In this document: piece by piece, positions 5,851 through 8,744 of the stretch
How the letters are laid out: each line of letters begins with the position of its first letter
Numbering within the stretch: the first letter of the stretch is position 1
Assembly (NCBI GenBank): GCA_001824645.1
Contig: MHYD01000034.1
Location: 1,148-9,891, forward strand
Direction of reading: 5' to 3'
Length of the DNA: 8,744 nt
DNA from: Planctomycetes bacterium RBG_13_46_10
GTDB taxonomy: Bacteria > Planctomycetota > Phycisphaerae > Sedimentisphaerales > Anaerobacaceae
Notes under the pieces: generated by a model
The model's database searches: none
Told to the model about the DNA's origin: nothing
What the model saw: only the letters and a program-made list of their open reading frames with translations
Position numbers and translations under genes: made by a program

Positions 5851-7491
5851 ATGCCGATTCTTAAACCGCCAAGAGCAATACAGCTAAATACAAGCCATCC
5901 ACTTGCTCGCGACTTAGCCAGCTGTTGGCTATTCAATTCAGGTGCGGGCGAGAAGGCCTTCGATTCCAGCGGCAATAACAATTCGGGCATAATTAACGGC
6001 GATATATCCTGGGCTGCCGGCAAATTCGGTTCTGCTCTAAGCCTCGGAGGAAGCAGCGGTTATGTAAATTGCGGAAGTAATACCAATATAATGCCTAATG
6101 CTTTTACAGTGGTAGGAATGATTAGAACCAACATCGGTGATTACAACAGTTTGTTTAGCTGGCGAACCGACTCTTTGACTCCAGGTCTCTATGTTCGTTA
6201 TTCCTACGATGATCGAGCGATAATTCACATGGGCGCAAGCAACTATAGATATTTCTACCATAGTCCGGTTAATATCGCCGATGGTAATTGGCACCATGTC
6301 GCTTTCGTAGTACCAGGTAATGCAATCAATGATATACAAAACAGTAAAATGTATGCCGATGGTAAAGAACAAACTGTGTGGGCAACATATAATGCGGGAG
6401 AGCAAAATTCTAAACAAATTTGTTCAATTGGAAGGGCGGGAAATCATTACTTCAATGGCAATATTGACCATGTAATGGTTTTCAACCGTGTCCTCACAGC
6501 TTCCGAAATAGCACAACTATATCGCGAGCCGTTTTGCATGTTTGAGCGGATGATTAGTCCGGCGTTTCTTATTGTACCGACTATCGATCTGGTCGGGACA
6601 TCTATCTCCCATTCGACCGCCTTGGCCACTTTAAAACGTCTAAGACGAATGAAATGTTATTTATCTGCCACCACCGACATCACGGCTATACTTAAAATCA
6701 TAGGAGAAGTATTGCTTGCCGGCTCAACAATCGCATTGTCAGCCGCATCAGGCCAATTGACGCTGAGTTATCGCGGCCCCTGGCTAAAAAGCCCACTAAA
6801 AACAGAAAGACACTGGCTGACGGATGCACTATTTACCGGGATGACATCCAATGCCTTTAAGCTGGGCACCGTTTTGACCGACGGGTGGTTCTGGATGCGC
6901 CCGAGCGGCTGCACAGCTTTTTATCGCGGACTCAGCATGGAGCAAATAGATTTTTCTAACATTTTAGCTGTGGTCGAGAAAAATTCCGATTCAATGTCAC
7001 TTTCCGAAAACATACCGCACAATGGTAACTCAACCTATTTCTACGTTGTTCGCAAGTTCAATAATTGCGGTTGTCAGGAATACACATTACAGGCGGCGGT
7101 TAGACTTGCCTTAGATGCCGACGGCAATTTAGACAAACCACAGTCAAACAGTATCTTTGCCTGGCGAGCCAGCCAGGTGGACAACAATAAAATTCAGCTT
7201 CTTTGGTTTTATAGTCCCCTCGAACAAAAATCGCAGCCGGTGCGATTCAAGGTTTACTATAATAATGGAACTGGACAAATCGACTATGGAAATCCCATCG
7301 ATGAAATCGCCTATAAAGGACAAAAGTTTTACAGTTGGAACAGTGATGAACTTACAACAGGTAGATATTTATTTGCTATAAGGGCCGAAGATGCAACCGG
7401 TTTGCAGGACAACTCTTTAGCGCAAATCACCATTGAAATTGCAGGCGATACCCCAGATGCGATTGAGATTTTAAAGGTCGAAACGCTCTGA
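5851..7491 (+). CDS. LamG-domain adhesin-like phage protein with FN3-like C-terminus
   Basis: A 546-residue protein with AGAGGGA before its ATG. Residues about 10-230 form a LamG (concanavalin A-like) domain. It starts with H-P-L-A-R-D-L-A-S-C-W-L-F-N-S-G-A-G, has a G-G-S-S-G-Y-V-N-C-G strand, a D-G-N-W-H-H-V-A-F-V core and an I-D-H-V-M-V-F-N-R-V-L-T-A-S-E-I-A-Q-L-Y end. Residues about 247-310 contain three degenerate repeats of about 21 residues with a T/S-A-x-x-L-K pattern. Residues about 311-447 form a second module (FWMRPSGCTAFYRG, YFYVVRKFNNCGCQEY). Residues about 448-546 form an FN3-like domain with Y-Y-N-N-G-T-G-Q-I-D-Y (469-479) and T-T-G-R-Y-L-F-A-I-R. The LamG end followed by a normally separate module suggests a gene fusion, but no frameshift or stop is seen. 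It is probably a host- or surface-binding virion protein. Binding target and activity are not known. Confidence 0.7.
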   Translation: MPILKPPRAIQLNTSHPLARDLASCWLFNSGAGEKAFDSSGNNNSGIINGDISWAAGKFGSALSLGGSSGYVNCGSNTNIMPNAFTVVGMIRTNIGDYNSLFSWRTDSLTPGLYVRYSYDDRAIIHMGASNYRYFYHSPVNIADGNWHHVAFVVPGNAINDIQNSKMYADGKEQTVWATYNAGEQNSKQICSIGRAGNHYFNGNIDHVMVFNRVLTASEIAQLYREPFCMFERMISPAFLIVPTIDLVGTSISHSTALATLKRLRRMKCYLSATTDITAILKIIGEVLLAGSTIALSAASGQLTLSYRGPWLKSPLKTERHWLTDALFTGMTSNAFKLGTVLTDGWFWMRPSGCTAFYRGLSMEQIDFSNILAVVEKNSDSMSLSENIPHNGNSTYFYVVRKFNNCGCQEYTLQAAVRLALDADGNLDKPQSNSIFAWRASQVDNNKIQLLWFYSPLEQKSQPVRFKVYYNNGTGQIDYGNPIDEIAYKGQKFYSWNSDELTTGRYLFAIRAEDATGLQDNSLAQITIEIAGDTPDAIEILKVETL

Positions 7492-7511
7492 TTCACGAGG
7501 ACTAAAAATTC

Positions 7512-7515
7512 AGGA
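7512..7515 (+). promoter_or_regulatory. Ribosome binding site of the final gene
   Basis: AGGA eight bases before the ATG at 7524 supports that start for the gene running off the window. It is weaker than the GGAGGG before the spike gene. Confidence 0.5.
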
Positions 7516-7523
7516 TTAGTAAC

Positions 7524-8744
7524 ATGTCTAACAGAATTGATTTTTTTCAATCCGCACAAACACGACTTGCGCTTCCCGCAGCAACTGTTTCGGTTTTCGT
7601 TGATGGTTCTTTATGTCCCGACCTTGCAGTGTTGGAAATTGTACGCAGCGGCTGGCCCGAATTCAGCTGGGCGAGGCTGACTTATAATCCAGCCGCCATG
7701 TCCCAACCGAAATATTTATCTTTTGAGCAGGTTGAGGCCAAATTTGGGATGGGAAAGTCTGTCAGCATTCGACAGATTTATAACGGCATTCCGCCCGGCG
7801 CAGCTGCTTTTAGTCTGCCTGTATTTGAAGGTCAAATAGAAGCTGCTGAGACAAAGATTGATTCCAAAGGTGAAAATATAGGAATTATTGCCAAGGACTT
7901 TGGCGCAACTCTTTCACGAATAACGGTTTACGGCCAGCGGGTTATCTGTTCAGATGATACAACTTTGTTCTTAGCTGGTATGGATACGATATTTAATGCC
8001 GAAGGCAAAGCCAACGCCAGTCTCAACCCGGTGGAAGTCAACGGCAAAAGCTACACAATCTTTTCCGCCAAGCCTTCAAAAAGCAGGTTCTTCGACGCAG
8101 CTTTGGCTATTGATTATTTTTTATGTGAATATCTGCCGGCAGGTCTGCTTCAAACACCGAGCATTGAGCAGCTACAGGCTCTTACGGAAAACAGCAGTCT
8201 TCGTGACCTTGACGTAACGGGACTTAATCTATTGGAGGCTTTGCACCGCTGCTGCGACAGAGCGGGCTTGAAGTTCAAATTTGTTCCCAGACTCTCCGAG
8301 ACAGGTCCCGGACAGGCGATTGTTTTTTACAAAGGAGACAGCGGCAGAACCATTGAACTGAATTGTCAGCAAAAGGGCGAAAAAATTAGTATATCAAGGA
8401 CAAACATTTCTGCTTTTTCCAGCAGGAAAAATTTCTGGCCAGTGACACACAAGTATATCGGCCAGGGTGATTTTAAGGTTTATGAGGCTACATTCGAGCT
8501 TGTCAAGGCATGGAATCCTGCTGACGAGGATACGGATTACGAAAAATTCTCGCCATCGACCAATCCTGATTTCTATAGAGTCAAGGACATATATCGCAAA
8601 TGGAGCCTAAACGAGGCCGGTGATTATAGCGATGCTCCGTACAATCAAGGTGAGACTTTTAATTTCTCCAGGATTTTTGAGGGCGATAATTTCGTTCACC
8701 GGCGCCGACGCTTTTGGCCGGCACTATCGGCTGATAAGAGTGGA
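7524..8744 (+). CDS. Large tail hub/baseplate-like protein (3' partial)
   Basis: The frame is open from the ATG at 7524 to the last base (407 codons), so the gene continues beyond the window. The protein starts MSNRIDFFQSAQTRLALPAA. Residues about 15-60 form strands V-S-V-F-V-D-G-S-L and V-L-E-I-V-R-S-G-W-P-E-F-S-W-A-R-L-T-Y-N, reminiscent of the first beta-barrel of phage hub proteins (gp27 / late control D type). Residues about 72-145 hold G-M-G-K-S-V-S-I, P-V-F-E-G-Q-I-E-A, N-I-G-I-I-A-K-D-F-G-A-T-L-S-R and T-V-Y-G-Q-R-V. This is an order of 'value-strand, G-x-I, A-x-D, L-x-R, x-G' also found in hub barrels. Later parts contain D-V-T-G-L-N-L-L-E-A-L-H-R-C-C and S-I-S-R-T-N-I-S-A-F. The role as central hub that mounts fibres is inference; the homology is partial and not a clear named match. 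Confidence 0.5.
   Translation, partial: MSNRIDFFQSAQTRLALPAATVSVFVDGSLCPDLAVLEIVRSGWPEFSWARLTYNPAAMSQPKYLSFEQVEAKFGMGKSVSIRQIYNGIPPGAAAFSLPVFEGQIEAAETKIDSKGENIGIIAKDFGATLSRITVYGQRVICSDDTTLFLAGMDTIFNAEGKANASLNPVEVNGKSYTIFSAKPSKSRFFDAALAIDYFLCEYLPAGLLQTPSIEQLQALTENSSLRDLDVTGLNLLEALHRCCDRAGLKFKFVPRLSETGPGQAIVFYKGDSGRTIELNCQQKGEKISISRTNISAFSSRKNFWPVTHKYIGQGDFKVYEATFELVKAWNPADEDTDYEKFSPSTNPDFYRVKDIYRKWSLNEAGDYSDAPYNQGETFNFSRIFEGDNFVHRRRRFWPALSADKSG

Noticed and set aside
6037..6417. 126-codon minus-strand open frame inside the LamG gene
   Set aside because: No promoter or ribosome binding site, and its composition is a reverse image of the LamG domain; all other genes run on the + strand.
7996..8217. 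73-codon + strand open frame inside the final gene
   Set aside because: It sits within the open hub-like frame from 7524, has no ribosome binding site and shows no family motif.

Overview
This window is a late (virion structural) gene block of a tailed bacteriophage or prophage. Ten protein genes all lie on the + strand, nearly all directly abutting with gaps of about 17 to 90 bases, most with a good Shine-Dalgarno sequence. The window opens inside a major capsid gene (SU10/DUF5309-like) and closes inside a probable tail hub/baseplate gene. There are no tRNAs, rRNAs, CRISPR arrays, integrases, transposases or host metabolic genes. The base composition is balanced (around 45-50% GC by eye). 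The protein vocabulary suggests a host in the Planctomycetota, possibly a Phycisphaerae/Sedimentisphaerales-like lineage: LamG domains opening with a PLAR-type motif and ending in an LYREPF-type motif, FN3-like domains carrying NGTGQxDY, and a pectate-lyase-like spike. The host assignment is inference from family resemblance, not proof.

Layout: (1) 2-721, C-terminal part of the major capsid protein, followed by a striking nested inverted repeat at 725-772. (2) 810-1466, probable neck/head-tail protein. (3) 1484-1852, small tail-tip-like protein. (4) 1886-2659, two-domain FN3-like protein with a glycine-rich insert. (5) 2700-4487, right-handed beta-helix tail spike. (6) 4505-4960, small beta-rich virion protein. 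(7) 5007-5402, Gp80-like tail fibre-family protein. (8) 5438-5812, small beta-sandwich protein. (9) 5851-7491, LamG lectin-like domain joined through degenerate repeats to a second phage module and an FN3-like domain. (10) 7524-8744, start of a large tail hub-like protein that runs off the window.

Together the genes look like the shell-to-tail-tip section of a virion. It is unusually rich in possible surface-binding or adhesive beta-structured proteins (beta-helix, LamG, two FN3-like proteins, Gp80-like). No terminase, portal, protease, tail tube, sheath or tape measure is visible here. They must lie outside the window, or the particle is organised differently. The most interesting signals are the four-segment inverted repeat after the capsid gene, the FN3-like module shared by genes 4 and 9, the fusion-like build of gene 9 and the glycine-rich insert in gene 4.
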